16,204 bases of DNA from an uncultured Chloroflexota bacterium (GCA_903928275.1 CAIYQJ010000315.1:1-16204), one strand, 5' to 3'; positions 7,531 to 14,968 are shown, counted from the stretch's first letter. The notes: generated by a model not told the origin, from the letters alone. Made by a program: numbers and translations.

Positions 7531-8008
7531 CGGCCGCCTCTGGCGGCGGGCCGCGACGAGGCCACCGGCCGCGACCGTCGCGGTGTCCGCGCTGGGGCGT
7601 TCCGAAAGCAAACCACGACACTCTTCCCCGGGCAGACTGGCCGAAGGCGCCTTGCTTGGATTGTAGGCGCCGGCCACCGTGCTCGGTGTGACTCGCCGGC
7701 CGCGCCGCCCGACCATGGCTCGGGGCCGCGCCGACCCTCGCCAGGTTCCGCCTCGAGAGCGGTCCGGAGTCCGTCCCAGTCCGGCCCGTATGCTGCCAAG
7801 TTGTGCTGCCAGTCCGATTCTGCCGACCGGCTGCAGGACCCGCCTCGAAGGGGCAAAAGGGCGCCCGTCGCCGCGCCGTCGAGCTGGTCCGTCGGGTCTG
7901 AGATCGTCGCGATGCTCGCGAAGCGGGGGCGCGGGGAGAGGCTGCCAGCGGAGGATCACCCGGCGATCACCGGAGGCGCGCGGGAGACCACACCACGGAG
8001 TCGCCGGT
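7531..8008. other. Intergenic region upstream of the three-gene operon
   Basis: There are 478 bases between the DUF2510 gene start and the stop of the small membrane protein to the right. Both neighbours are on the minus strand, so this must hold the operon promoter or a leader. A TACAAT-like -10 box is readable on the minus strand at 7665-7660, but no acceptable -35 lies 16-18 bases upstream of it. Translations of both strands here look non-coding. No tRNA, repeat or riboswitch was recognised. Confidence 0.45.
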
Positions 8009-8539
8009 TCAGTGCTCCGGTTTGAGGCACGCTGGAGACGGGTCCACGATCTCGTGGTACGGGTCTCCGTAGGTCCGCGCGTAAGACAGGGTCCCGGCGC
8101 TCGGACCGTCAAGCGTGGTGAAGAGCCAGCGAGCGGCGGCGAAGCCGCCATTGTCCATGACCACCTCGTTGTTGACGCCCTCCAGTCGGAGATGTGTGCC
8201 GACCGGGAGCACACCACCCGCCTCGTCGGCGATGACGCGCCAGCGGTCCGGGGCGCCGCTCGCCCCAGGGTGGTGCCGCTGGTGGCCGGCAGGCATCCCG
8301 TAGGCCACCATCTCCGCGCGCTGGACGCAGGCGCCCGAGGCCGTCGGCAGATCCATCGCGACCAGAGACCCCGCGGCCACGGTCGGTAGGTGCCATGTGG
8401 GATGGGTGACGCCGGCAAACCGCGTCGCCATCGCGTCCGTGTCGGGTGCCCGTGGTGTGGACAGTCCCCGACCGGTCACGACCACCCGAGCCACGACGGC
8501 GCAGATCAGCCCGGCCACGACATACCCCAGCGGATCCAC
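8009..8539 (-). CDS. Hypothetical protein with N-terminal membrane anchor
   Basis: A protein of 176 residues from a GTG at 8539. It overlaps the end of the upstream small membrane-protein gene by 34 bases, so the true start could be slightly downstream. Residues about 5-22 (GYVVAGLICAVVARVVV) form one transmembrane helix, which leaves a soluble domain of about 150 residues. That domain carries Trp/His-rich and mixed segments such as THPTWHLP, DRWRVIADE and GTHLRLEGVNNEVV, with YGDPYHEIVDPS near the C-terminus. The domain family is not recognised and no catalytic signature is evident. Codon use is like the neighbours. The reading frame is well supported by composition and absence of better alternatives on either strand. 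Confidence 0.78.
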   Translation of the reverse strand: MDPLGYVVAGLICAVVARVVVTGRGLSTPRAPDTDAMATRFAGVTHPTWHLPTVAAGSLVAMDLPTASGACVQRAEMVAYGMPAGHQRHHPGASGAPDRWRVIADEAGGVLPVGTHLRLEGVNNEVVMDNGGFAAARWLFTTLDGPSAGTLSYARTYGDPYHEIVDPSPACLKPEH

Positions 8540-8892
8540 GCGTCCACTCTGGCGGCCGACACCCGAGCCGCAAGGCGACGGAAGTCACAGGACCGGCCCC
8601 TGCCACTCATGTCGGGACTGTTGGCGCCCGCTCGCACCGCCGCGCTCCAGGCCATGGATCGGAGGTACCGCGGCGCGGCGATCATCGGGCCGACGAGGAT
8701 GAACGCGCCCGCTGTCCCGAGGCCGAGGAGCGCCCATACGGTCGGGGATCCGTGGATGCCGACGATGTCCGATCCGGCCCAGACGAACGCGCCGTATGGG
8801 AACGCGGACGGCGCGACGGCGATCAGGGCCCCGCCGAGGGTGCCGGCGACGACGCTGCTGACGAGGAGCCTGGTGATCCTTGCCTTGGACAC
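8506..8892 (-). CDS. Small membrane protein, two transmembrane helices
   Basis: A protein of 128 residues from a GTG at 8892, with AAAGGA (8907-8902) nine bases upstream. Residues 9-27 (LLVSSVVAGTLGGALIAVA) and 51-73 (TVWALLGLGTAGAFILVGP) are hydrophobic helices. The first could alternatively be a signal anchor. The last 40 residues are Arg-rich and soluble, and their coding sequence overlaps the start of the next gene by 34 bases. The gene follows a strong terminator hairpin, so it probably has its own promoter in the short spacer 8893-8936. Function unknown. Confidence 0.78.
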   Translation of the reverse strand: MSKARITRLLVSSVVAGTLGGALIAVAPSAFPYGAFVWAGSDIVGIHGSPTVWALLGLGTAGAFILVGPMIAAPRYLRSMAWSAAVRAGANSPDMSGRGRSCDFRRLAARVSAARVDAWIRWGMSWPG

Positions 8893-8936
8893 GGAAGTGG
8901 TTCCTTTCTGGCCCGCTGCGATGCGGGGTGGGATGG

Positions 8937-8952
8937 CCGGACGGATGTCCGG
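8937..8952. repeat. Short hairpin behind the main terminator
   Basis: CCGGAC (8937-8942) and GTCCGG (8947-8952) pair around a GGAT loop. On the minus strand it comes directly after the 15-bp terminator stem, so it may act as a second stem or lie in the leader of the 128-residue protein gene. Confidence 0.4.
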
Positions 8953-8958
8953 TCGCGC

Positions 8959-8991
8959 GAAGGGCCCCGGAGTCCGACTCCGGGGCCCTTC
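8959..8991 (-). terminator. Strong 15-bp hairpin terminator of the DUF4386 operon
   Basis: The arms GAAGGGCCCCGGAGT (8959-8973) and its exact complement (8977-8991) pair over 15 bp around a three-base loop. The hairpin begins 11 bases downstream of the minus-strand DUF4386 stop. There is no run of T after it on the minus strand, as is common for terminators in very GC-rich genomes. Confidence 0.8.
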
Positions 8992-9001
8992 CGATTGAGG
9001 C

Positions 9002-9757
9002 TCAGGCGGCGGCGGCGTATGCCGGCGCGATCGCGTGCTCCTGGAGTGCCTGCTCCCGGATGCCCTGCTCCCGGTCGACGAGAGCGAGGACCGGGGCCGA
9101 CGAGAAGCCCTTGAAGGTGAGCCACAGGCCCAGGAACGCCTCCCAGATGATCTCCGGGACGGTCATGAGGCCCTGCACCGGGGAGCCCTGCGGGATCACG
9201 CCCAGCAGCACGGCGATCCCTGAGGTGGCGAGCAGAGCACCGCCGACGACGCCGACGAGCGCCATCCGGCGCGACACGAGGCCGGAGCGGTACATGAGCC
9301 AGCCCAGGATCAGCCCGGTCCCGATCCCGTCGACGAAGCCGGGCCCGAGCAGGAATGTCCAGTTGTGGAGGGCCACGAGCGACTTGCCGACCGTGACGAG
9401 CGAGCCCGCGTCCCCGCCCGCGGCTCCCTGCCGCAAGGTCACGACCGCGAGGAGGCTGAGGAGGCCGATCAGGATGAAGGTGCACTCGACGAGACGGGCG
9501 GCGACGTAGCCGAGGGAAAGGCCTTCGTTCTGCCACTTGAGGATCGGGAACAGCACGACGGCGCAGCCGATGTTCGTGATGATCAGGAGGATCTCGAGGA
9601 ATGCGCCCAGGAACACGCGGGAGTCGGCGCCGGCACCGGTGACGTAGTTGGGATCGCTCAGGACGGATCCGTAGGCGAGCGCTCCTGCGATCGAGGTGAT
9701 GAAGGTGAGGATGAATAGCACTCCGACGACGAGTGCGGTCTTCCGGGAGAAGGTCAT
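9002..9757 (-). CDS. DUF4386 family membrane protein
   Basis: A protein of 251 residues; the ATG at 9757 has AAAGGA (9771-9766) eight bases upstream, and a longer start would be in non-coding sequence. Six hydrophobic helices are visible, roughly at 8-28, 49-73, 89-108, 139-157, 167-190 and 205-221. The opening TALVVGVLFILTFITSIAG and the FLEILLIITNIGCAVVLFPI and ARLVECTFILIGLLSL segments match DUF4386, whose members have about 220-250 residues and no known biochemical activity. The gene is second in an operon, 67 bases after the 103-residue protein gene, and ends in a strong hairpin. Family members often lie beside regulators in soil bacteria. Expression may be set by the palindrome at 10224-10239. 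Confidence 0.92.
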   Translation of the reverse strand: MTFSRKTALVVGVLFILTFITSIAGALAYGSVLSDPNYVTGAGADSRVFLGAFLEILLIITNIGCAVVLFPILKWQNEGLSLGYVAARLVECTFILIGLLSLLAVVTLRQGAAGGDAGSLVTVGKSLVALHNWTFLLGPGFVDGIGTGLILGWLMYRSGLVSRRMALVGVVGGALLATSGIAVLLGVIPQGSPVQGLMTVPEIIWEAFLGLWLTFKGFSSAPVLALVDREQGIREQALQEHAIAPAYAAAA

Positions 9758-9824
9758 GGCGGGGTTCCTTTCTTGATCGGGGACGCTGGGTACCCCATGC
9801 GGTGGGGACCGGTGGATGGCTCGG

Positions 9825-10136
9825 TCAACGGAGGGAGAACGGTTCGCCCTGTTGCGGTTCGCCGCCGGGGATCTCGACCGTGTCACGCTCCACGCAGGTG
9901 ACCGAGACGAGCGGCAGGCCCGTGTCCCGGACCTTCTGGAGCAGGCCGTGCAACGCAGCCTGGTCGGCGATGAGGCCGTGGATGATCGTGGTGCCGTCGG
10001 TCTCGCGGCTGAGCCCGAGTCCGTCGAACCAGGTAGCCCACCGCTGATCGAGGTGGCCCTTGAGGCGGATCTCGTACTGTCCGGGCTCATGGCGATCGTC
10101 AGTCGATGGGTGCGTACTGCTCATCGCGCTCCTCAT
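9825..10136 (-). CDS. Small conserved hypothetical protein (YEIRLKGHLD type)
   Basis: A protein of 103 residues. The ATG at 10136 has AAAGGA (10148-10143) six bases upstream. The next in-frame ATG at 10124 has AGGAG four bases before it and could also serve. The core YEIRLKGHLDQRWATWFDGL, then DGTTIIHGLIADQAALHGLL and VRDTGLPLVSV, is a pattern I know from many short uncharacterised proteins of Chloroflexota and Actinobacteria, often beside regulators or membrane proteins. Alternating strands and helices and the size suggest a small dimerising alpha/beta fold, which is inference. First gene of the operon with the DUF4386 protein; downstream of the palindromic operator. No enzyme motif is visible. 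Confidence 0.87.
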   Translation of the reverse strand: MRSAMSSTHPSTDDRHEPGQYEIRLKGHLDQRWATWFDGLGLSRETDGTTIIHGLIADQAALHGLLQKVRDTGLPLVSVTCVERDTVEIPGGEPQQGEPFSLR

Positions 10137-10209
10137 GTGCGGTCCTTTCTGGATCGATCTGGTCGGCGATGCCGATGTGTGTCGGTGCAATCGCACGGTG
10201 GCAGCCGAT

Positions 10210-10239
10210 GTGGTGAGCCGGCGTCACCACATGTGGTGA
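10210..10239. promoter_or_regulatory. Palindromic operator candidate with extra half-site
   Basis: TCACCACATGTGGTGA at 10224-10239 is a perfect 16-bp palindrome. Its half GTGGTGA occurs a third time at 10210-10216, making a direct repeat ATGTGGTGA spaced by 23 bp and an inverted pair around GCCGGCG. It lies 88-103 bases upstream of the ATG at 10136, a normal place for an activator or repressor site. The neighbouring LuxR/MalT-type regulator is the obvious candidate to bind here, but that is inference. Confidence 0.6.
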
Positions 10240-10542
10240 TTCGTGACGTGATTCGCGCGATCGAGAGGACAAGGGGAGGCCTGGCAGCCGTGGCGGCGCA
10301 GGCTCGCGACCCGAATGACCGGGCCAGCCCGCGAAGGCTCGGCCGGCTCCAGAAGGCCGACGGGCGTGGGCCGGTCACGCAGCGCCACTCCCGGGGGCCA
10401 TCAGCCGATGGAGCTGGATGTCGAGCGCCCTTCGCTCGTCCGCTGCGCGGTTGGTCACACCGCAGGTGCGAGGCTGACGGCCACCTGATGCGCCGTTGCG
10501 CGCCGCCCCCGACGTGCTGGAGGGCCGTTCAGGTCCGCAGAG

Positions 10543-10564
10543 GCGGCGGGATCCCTACCGCCGC
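10543..10564 (-). terminator. Possible hairpin terminator after the LAL regulator
   Basis: GCGGCGG (10543-10549) and CCGCCGC (10558-10564) pair around an eight-base loop, 15 bases past the regulator stop on the minus strand. Short stem and no T-run, so only a moderate candidate. Confidence 0.4.
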
Positions 10565-10578
10565 GCCGTGGCCGATGC

Positions 10579-13350
10579 CTATCCGTCGTGTGCGGCGGTC
10601 GGCCTGGGTCGGTCCTGACGGGTGCGCGTCAGCAGGTCCAGCTCGGCTGCGCGGCGGACCGCCGCTCGACGGCTGTTCACGCCGAGCTTCGCGTAGATGT
10701 TCTTCGTGTGCGTGCGCACCGTGTTCAGCGACACGACGAGCGCGGCTGCGATGGCCGGCCCATCGAGGTCCGTGGCGAGCAGCCGAAGCACTTCGAGCTC
10801 ACGCTCGCTCAGCGGCTCGATCAGGGACTGCCTGACCCGCGCGCTGCCCACCGGATCGCCGAAGGCTGCCAGCAGCCGGCGGACATACGTCGGGGCGATG
10901 CGGCGCTTGGCGGCCTCCCGCAGGAGGTCCGCCATGGATGGCCCTTCGTCGACGAAGATGCGGACGTAACCCTCCGGCTCGGCCAGCGTCAGGGCGCGTT
11001 CCAGTGTCCTGACCGCGGACGAGAGCTCGCGCCGCCCCTGGAGCGCGAGAGACTGCAGCACCAGGATCTCGACGAGGCTTCCCGCCCTCCCGCCCGCTTC
11101 CACCGCCTGCCGCAGGCGCTCCAGGAGGGCCATCGCCTCCTGCAGGGAGCGGTCGACGCCATCCTGCGTGGACCGGGCGAGCAACACCCGGGCGAGGGTG
11201 ATGTGCTCGAACTCGCGCAGGTAGCTGAGATCGTCCGCCGCCGAGACGCCGCGCTCGCGCGCCCAGCCGAGGGCTTCGGCGATCCTGCCCTGCGCGATCC
11301 AGAGGCGAGCCTTCAGGGCAGCGACCGGGCGCACATCGGGGGAGAAGTCGCCCACATACACGCGCTCAGCCTCGTCGAGGAGGGCGAGCGCGCCATCGAG
11401 ATCGCCTTCCGTCTGTCGGATCAGAGCCGCTGCGACGCGCGACCGGTAGGGGTTCTGCGGCAGGCCGTTGTCCTCGCCAAGCTCATTGCTCGCCCGCAGA
11501 TGCTGCGACGCGGCCGGGAGGTCGTCGCGCTCGCGGGACAGCAGGCTCATGCCCACGTGCATGTCCGCGGCCCCGCGCAGCACCGGCCCCCCACGCCCGG
11601 TCGCGAGCTCCAGGCCCTGCTCGTACATCCGCAGTGCGTCGTGGAGCCGACCCTGCGCGAGCCGGATATCGGCCACCGCCAGCGCGCACCCGATGACGTC
11701 GGACAGGTGGCCGGCCTTCTCCAGGCTCGGCATGCCAGCGGCATACGAATCGGACGCTACCTCGAGATCGCCGCCCGTCCAGGCGGCGAGCGCGAGGAGC
11801 GCGGATGCGCCGCCCCGTGAGAGGTGGTCATCGTCGGCGACGAGGTCGAGCGCCCGCCGGGCATGGGCGACGGTGCCGGCGACGTCGCCGAGGATCCGGG
11901 CCTGGCCGGCGCGGTGCACCGCGAGCGAGCCCGGGAGACGGCGGAACGCCGCCTCATCGACGACGACCATCGAGCCGGCTCGCTCCCCGGGCTCGTCAGT
12001 CGCCTCGCCGGTCACGTCGAGCCATCGCTCGGCGTCCCGCAGCCGCACCTCCACGCCCTCGACCTCGCCCCTGACGAGAAGCGACCCGGCGTACGCATTG
12101 CTCAGCACCGGTCGGACCCGGAGCAGCTCGTCGGGGAGCGCCTCGAGCCAGTGGCGCAGCGCGATCTCCCGTCGATTCCGGACCGTCTCCGGGATCGCAA
12201 GCTCCACCAGGTCCGCCGCCCGTGAGAGGTCCTCGGCGGCGAGCGCATAGCGGATCGCCTCGGCGCGATCGCCGTATTCCTCGTACCAGTCGCATGCCCG
12301 CCGGCACAGGTCGGGGACACGCTCCGGCCGTTCCTTCACCAGGTGCGCGCGCAGCACGTCGGCGAAGAGCTGGTGGTAGCGATACCAGCGGCGGCGATCG
12401 TCGAGTGGGACCAGGAACAGGTTCCCTCGATCGAGCGCCTCCAGCATGGCCGCGCCGGCCGCCTGGCCGGTGACGGCGTCGCACAGCGGGCCGCAGAGGC
12501 GGTCCAGGATCGACGTGTCCAGCAGGAAGCTCCGGATCTCCTCCGGCTGCCGCTGCAGGACTTCTTCGACCAGGTAGTCGACGATGTAGCGGTCGTCGCC
12601 CGCAAAGCCCGCGATGAAGCCGGCGACATCGTCGCGCCCCTGGATCGACAACGCCGCCAGCTGTAGAGCAGCGATCCAGCCCTCCGTACGCGCCTCCAGC
12701 GCGGCGACGTCCACCGCGGCAAGACCCAGGCCCATCGCGTCGTTGAGGTAGGCGGCGGCCTCGTCCGGCGTGAAGCGCAGATCCGCGGCGCGGATCTCGA
12801 CGAGCTCACCTCGTGCCCGCAGGCGGGCCAGCGGCAGCGCCGGATCGGCGCGTGTGGCGATCACCAGGCGGATCCGTGGGGGCAGGTGCTCGAGGAGGAA
12901 CGCCATCCCGGCCGCGATGTCGTGCGCATCGACGACGTGGTAGTCGTTGAGCACGAGGACGACGTCGCTCGACAGCGCACCGAGCTCGTTGAGCAGCGTC
13001 GCGAGGACGGTCTCGATCGGCAGGGTCTGCGCCGTCTGCAGGAGGCTCAGGGCACCCCTGCCGATTCCCGGCGTGGCAGTCTGCAGCGCGGCGATGAGGT
13101 AGCTCCAGAAGGACCCGGCTTCGTTGTCGCTTGGGTCGAGCGAGAGCCACGCCACCGACCGCTCGCCGGTCGGCGCGGCCGCCAGCCACTCGGCCAGCAG
13201 CGTTGTCTTGCCGAATCCGGCCGGCGCGGAGATGAGTGTCAGCTTTGATTCGACCCCGCGGCCCAGGCGCCCGATGAGCCGCGGGCGTGCGACCAGCCCA
13301 CGCCGCAGCTGAGGGACGAAGAGCTTGGTCTCGAGAAGCGGGCCTCCCAT
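10579..13350 (-). CDS. LuxR-family transcriptional regulator, MalT-like (LAL)
   Basis: A protein of 923 residues, the usual length of large ATP-binding LuxR (LAL) regulators. The N-terminus MGGPLLETKLFVP is the classic start of MalT-like proteins. The Walker A motif is APAGFGKTT at 42-50, and the Walker B-like LVLNDYH at 132-138 carries D136, with Asn where many relatives have a first Asp. The STAND-type NTPase and its winged-helix part run to about 450, then come TPR-like helical repeats (about 450-830), and the C-terminal LuxR helix-turn-helix at about 847-907 (LSERELEVLRLLAT ... NTVRTHTKNIYAKLGV). Such proteins are activated by an inducer plus ATP. Start ATG 13350 has only a poor Shine-Dalgarno sequence (GGCGGGGC). 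CACATGTG lies 36-43 bases upstream and recurs in the likely target operator downstream. The inducer is not deducible. Confidence 0.96.
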   Translation of the reverse strand: MGGPLLETKLFVPQLRRGLVARPRLIGRLGRGVESKLTLISAPAGFGKTTLLAEWLAAAPTGERSVAWLSLDPSDNEAGSFWSYLIAALQTATPGIGRGALSLLQTAQTLPIETVLATLLNELGALSSDVVLVLNDYHVVDAHDIAAGMAFLLEHLPPRIRLVIATRADPALPLARLRARGELVEIRAADLRFTPDEAAAYLNDAMGLGLAAVDVAALEARTEGWIAALQLAALSIQGRDDVAGFIAGFAGDDRYIVDYLVEEVLQRQPEEIRSFLLDTSILDRLCGPLCDAVTGQAAGAAMLEALDRGNLFLVPLDDRRRWYRYHQLFADVLRAHLVKERPERVPDLCRRACDWYEEYGDRAEAIRYALAAEDLSRAADLVELAIPETVRNRREIALRHWLEALPDELLRVRPVLSNAYAGSLLVRGEVEGVEVRLRDAERWLDVTGEATDEPGERAGSMVVVDEAAFRRLPGSLAVHRAGQARILGDVAGTVAHARRALDLVADDDHLSRGGASALLALAAWTGGDLEVASDSYAAGMPSLEKAGHLSDVIGCALAVADIRLAQGRLHDALRMYEQGLELATGRGGPVLRGAADMHVGMSLLSRERDDLPAASQHLRASNELGEDNGLPQNPYRSRVAAALIRQTEGDLDGALALLDEAERVYVGDFSPDVRPVAALKARLWIAQGRIAEALGWARERGVSAADDLSYLREFEHITLARVLLARSTQDGVDRSLQEAMALLERLRQAVEAGGRAGSLVEILVLQSLALQGRRELSSAVRTLERALTLAEPEGYVRIFVDEGPSMADLLREAAKRRIAPTYVRRLLAAFGDPVGSARVRQSLIEPLSERELEVLRLLATDLDGPAIAAALVVSLNTVRTHTKNIYAKLGVNSRRAAVRRAAELDLLTRTRQDRPRPTAAHDG

Positions 13351-13743
13351 GCCCCGCCAACGTACCAGCCTTCGGGATCAGGCGGCACATGTGAGCCAGG
13401 GCCGTTGCCGTGTTCAGGTGCAGCGATCGACGTTCGGCGCCCCCAGCGCACGAATCGAGCGGCATGTTGGCGCGTGCTCGCCGTGCGGGGGGGGCGAGAC
13501 GGAAGGTGTCCGCGTCCTGGACCACGTCGTCGCGCCGCAAGGGCCCGCCTCAGCGCCTGCCGGCGGTCGTCGCCGTTCCGCCCGGAGGTCCCGATCGCAC
13601 CGGCCGCCCGGCACCCGGACCCTCGGCCGGTCGTGCGGCCGGGGGTCCGTCGCGACTCCGGAGGGTCCGGATCCGCCCGCTCTGTGCAACCACCGCATGC
13701 GACTGCTCGGGACGCACGCCGAGCCCAGGGAGGTGCCTGGGGG
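13351..13743. other. Region with no supported gene upstream of LAL
   Basis: About 390 bases without a protein of credible character on either strand. The CACATGTG palindrome (13386-13393) sits 36 bases before the LAL start. A small hairpin CCCAGG/CCTGGG (13724-13741) lies near its right end. Longer open frames here are Arg/Pro/Ser-rich and not like any family. Confidence 0.5.
13386..13393. promoter_or_regulatory. CACATGTG palindrome upstream of the LAL gene
   Basis: This eight-base palindrome matches the centre of the larger operator candidate at 10224-10239. It lies 36-43 bases upstream of the regulator ATG, so autoregulation is possible. The motif is short and could occur by chance. Confidence 0.35.
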
Positions 13744-13764
13744 CCGATCCGTGCTCAGGATCGG
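13744..13764 (-). terminator. Hairpin directly after the tRNA-like CCA
   Basis: CCGATCC (13744-13750) and GGATCGG (13758-13764) form a 7-bp stem with a seven-base loop. On the minus strand it begins at the base after the tRNA-like CCA end, the usual place of a tRNA terminator. Confidence 0.5.
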
Positions 13765-13822
13765 TGGTGGGCAGGAGCGGAATCGAACCTCTACAGCCGT
13801 TGGCGGCTGATCTACAGTCCCG
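13765..13822 (-). pseudogene. tRNA-Tyr(GTA)-like 3' remnant
   Basis: Read on the minus strand, this segment has an anticodon-type loop CTGTAGA with GTA (13815-13813), a variable arm CAGCCG-CCAA-CGGCTG (13809-13794), a T-loop TTCGATT (13787-13781) with a 5-bp stem carrying one A-G mismatch, an acceptor strand CCTGCCC (13775-13769), discriminator A and an encoded CCA (13767-13765). The order and long variable arm match class II tRNA-Tyr. The 5' half is not recognisable: no GGGCAGG acceptor partner and no normal D-arm occur upstream. GGGCGGT at 13858-13852 pairs with six of seven acceptor bases, but the region between is not D-arm-like. The anticodon stem pairs at only two of five positions. It may be a decayed tRNA, or the 3' part kept as an attachment site of an integrated element. 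Confidence 0.5.
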
Positions 13823-13848
13823 CCCAAACGGCCCGGATCAGTCCGAAT

Positions 13849-13922
13849 TGAACCGCCCTGACTCCGATGGAGGCTCGAGACTCAGGGCACCTCAGGGTCT
13901 CCACAAGAATCAGGGCGGTTCA
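13849..13922. repeat. 13-bp inverted repeat
   Basis: TGAACCGCCCTGA (13849-13861) and its exact complement TCAGGGCGGTTCA (13910-13922) flank a 48-base spacer holding two CTCAGGG copies. It lies next to the tRNA-like remnant and downstream of the NmrA gene. It could be a termination structure or a mobile-element trace. Confidence 0.6.
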
Positions 13923-14092
13923 CCGCATGAAGGGCCGCGTGGCTGCGGCGAGCGCCTTGACTCTTGCCGAGCTCGTTACATCGCTCAATGGGGCACCTTC
14001 GTCAGCTCCACGATGACCCCGGCGAACCCCGGCCGGGACCGGACGGTCCGCACCGGGTCGGCGAATGTCGGAGTGAAGCCGGCCGCATGACG

Positions 14093-14968
14093 TCAGGCGA
14101 CCGCTGCGCTCCTGAAGGCGCCCGCGAAGTCGCGGACGAACTGCTCGAACGAGCGGGCGGGGTGGTCCGTCAGCATTGCCACGCTGCTCGTGATCTGGCT
14201 GGCGAACCCTTCGCTGAAGCCTTCCGACAACTCGCCGTACCCGCGCGCGATCCATTCCGGGAACCCCATGCCGATCATCGACTGCAGCGAGGCTTCACCC
14301 GGCACCGGGACGTACGTGATCTCCCTGCCGAGGACGGCCGAGAACGTGGCCGCCACGTCGTGGAACGAGATCGCCGCGGGGCCCGTCAGGACGTAACTCT
14401 TGCCTTCGTGGTCCTCCCCGGTCAGCACGGACACGGCGACGTCGACGATGTCGCGGACGTCGATCATGCCCAGCCGGCCATCCTTCATGTCCCAGTAGAT
14501 GACGCCGTCATTCGCGATCGTCGGGGCGGCCATCATCGTGTTCTGCATGAAGAACGTGGGCTTGAGCATCGTCCAGGGCAGGCCGGAGGACGCGATCTCG
14601 GCCTCGGCCTGTTCGCCCTGCTGGATGATCCGGCTCCGTGGCGAGCCCCACATGGAGTGGCGGACGATGTGGGGGGCCCCGACGCGCTTCGCGGCGCGGA
14701 TGAAGTCGTGCACCTGCTGAGCCTGCGTCGGTCCGTTCCACGTCAGCAGGTAGACCTTGGCGATGCCGTCGATGGCCGGTTCAAGCGTTTCGGGGCGGTC
14801 CAGGTCGCCGACGACGACCTCGGCGCCCATGGCCTGCAGCGGTCGTGCCTTCGCCTCGTCGCGTACCAGCACGCGCACGTCGACACCCGCCGCGCATAGC
14901 GCGGAGACGAGTCCCGGGCCGGTGTTGCCGGTTGCTCCCGTGACGAGGACCTTGCCGGTGGTTGCCAT
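14093..14968 (-). CDS. NmrA-like NAD(P)-binding family protein
   Basis: A protein of 291 residues. The ATG at 14968 has AAGGAG (14983-14978) nine bases upstream. The N-terminus MATTGKVLVTGATGNTG carries the Rossmann motif GATGNTG (11-17), and the fold continues with VRVLVRDEAKA and GAEVVVGDLDRPETL, the hallmark of atypical short-chain dehydrogenases of the NmrA/HSCARG type. A substrate-side region follows (IVRHSMWGSP, LPWTMLKPTFFMQN, IDVRDIVDVAVSVLTG). The usual YxxxK catalytic pair of classical SDRs is not evident, as in many NmrA-like proteins, which act as redox sensors or quinone/ketone reductases. Second gene of the leftward unit, 131 bases after the ABM-fold gene; probably under the same MarR-controlled promoter, though a hairpin lies between them. 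Confidence 0.93.
   Translation of the reverse strand: MATTGKVLVTGATGNTGPGLVSALCAAGVDVRVLVRDEAKARPLQAMGAEVVVGDLDRPETLEPAIDGIAKVYLLTWNGPTQAQQVHDFIRAAKRVGAPHIVRHSMWGSPRSRIIQQGEQAEAEIASSGLPWTMLKPTFFMQNTMMAAPTIANDGVIYWDMKDGRLGMIDVRDIVDVAVSVLTGEDHEGKSYVLTGPAAISFHDVAATFSAVLGREITYVPVPGEASLQSMIGMGFPEWIARGYGELSEGFSEGFASQITSSVAMLTDHPARSFEQFVRDFAGAFRSAAVA

Larger units (their letters stand above)
10137..10578. other. Spacer between LAL regulator and the small-protein/DUF4386 operon
   Basis: There are 442 bases without a supported gene. They contain a hairpin just after the regulator stop (10543-10564), a small hairpin (10422-10438, six-base arms), and a 16-bp palindrome (10224-10239) with an added half-site about 90 bases before the operon start. 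No clear -35/-10 pair was found on the minus strand. Confidence 0.6.

Noticed and set aside
7660..7665. TACAAT as a -10 box for the DUF2510 operon
   Set aside because: No recognisable -35 at the right distance; kept only as a remark in the intergenic entry.
6254..8025. Plus-strand Arg/Asp-rich frames opposite the DUF2510 and 902-residue genes
   Set aside because: Shadow frames caused by high G/C; no ribosome-binding site and no family character.
10588..11820. Plus-strand frame opposite the LAL regulator
   Set aside because: Antisense of a clear 923-residue LuxR-type protein.
13410..14090. Plus-strand frame containing SGIEPLQPLAADLQSRP
   Set aside because: The GIEP motif is the typical antisense reading of a tRNA T-arm, so the peptide is an artefact of the tRNA-like remnant.
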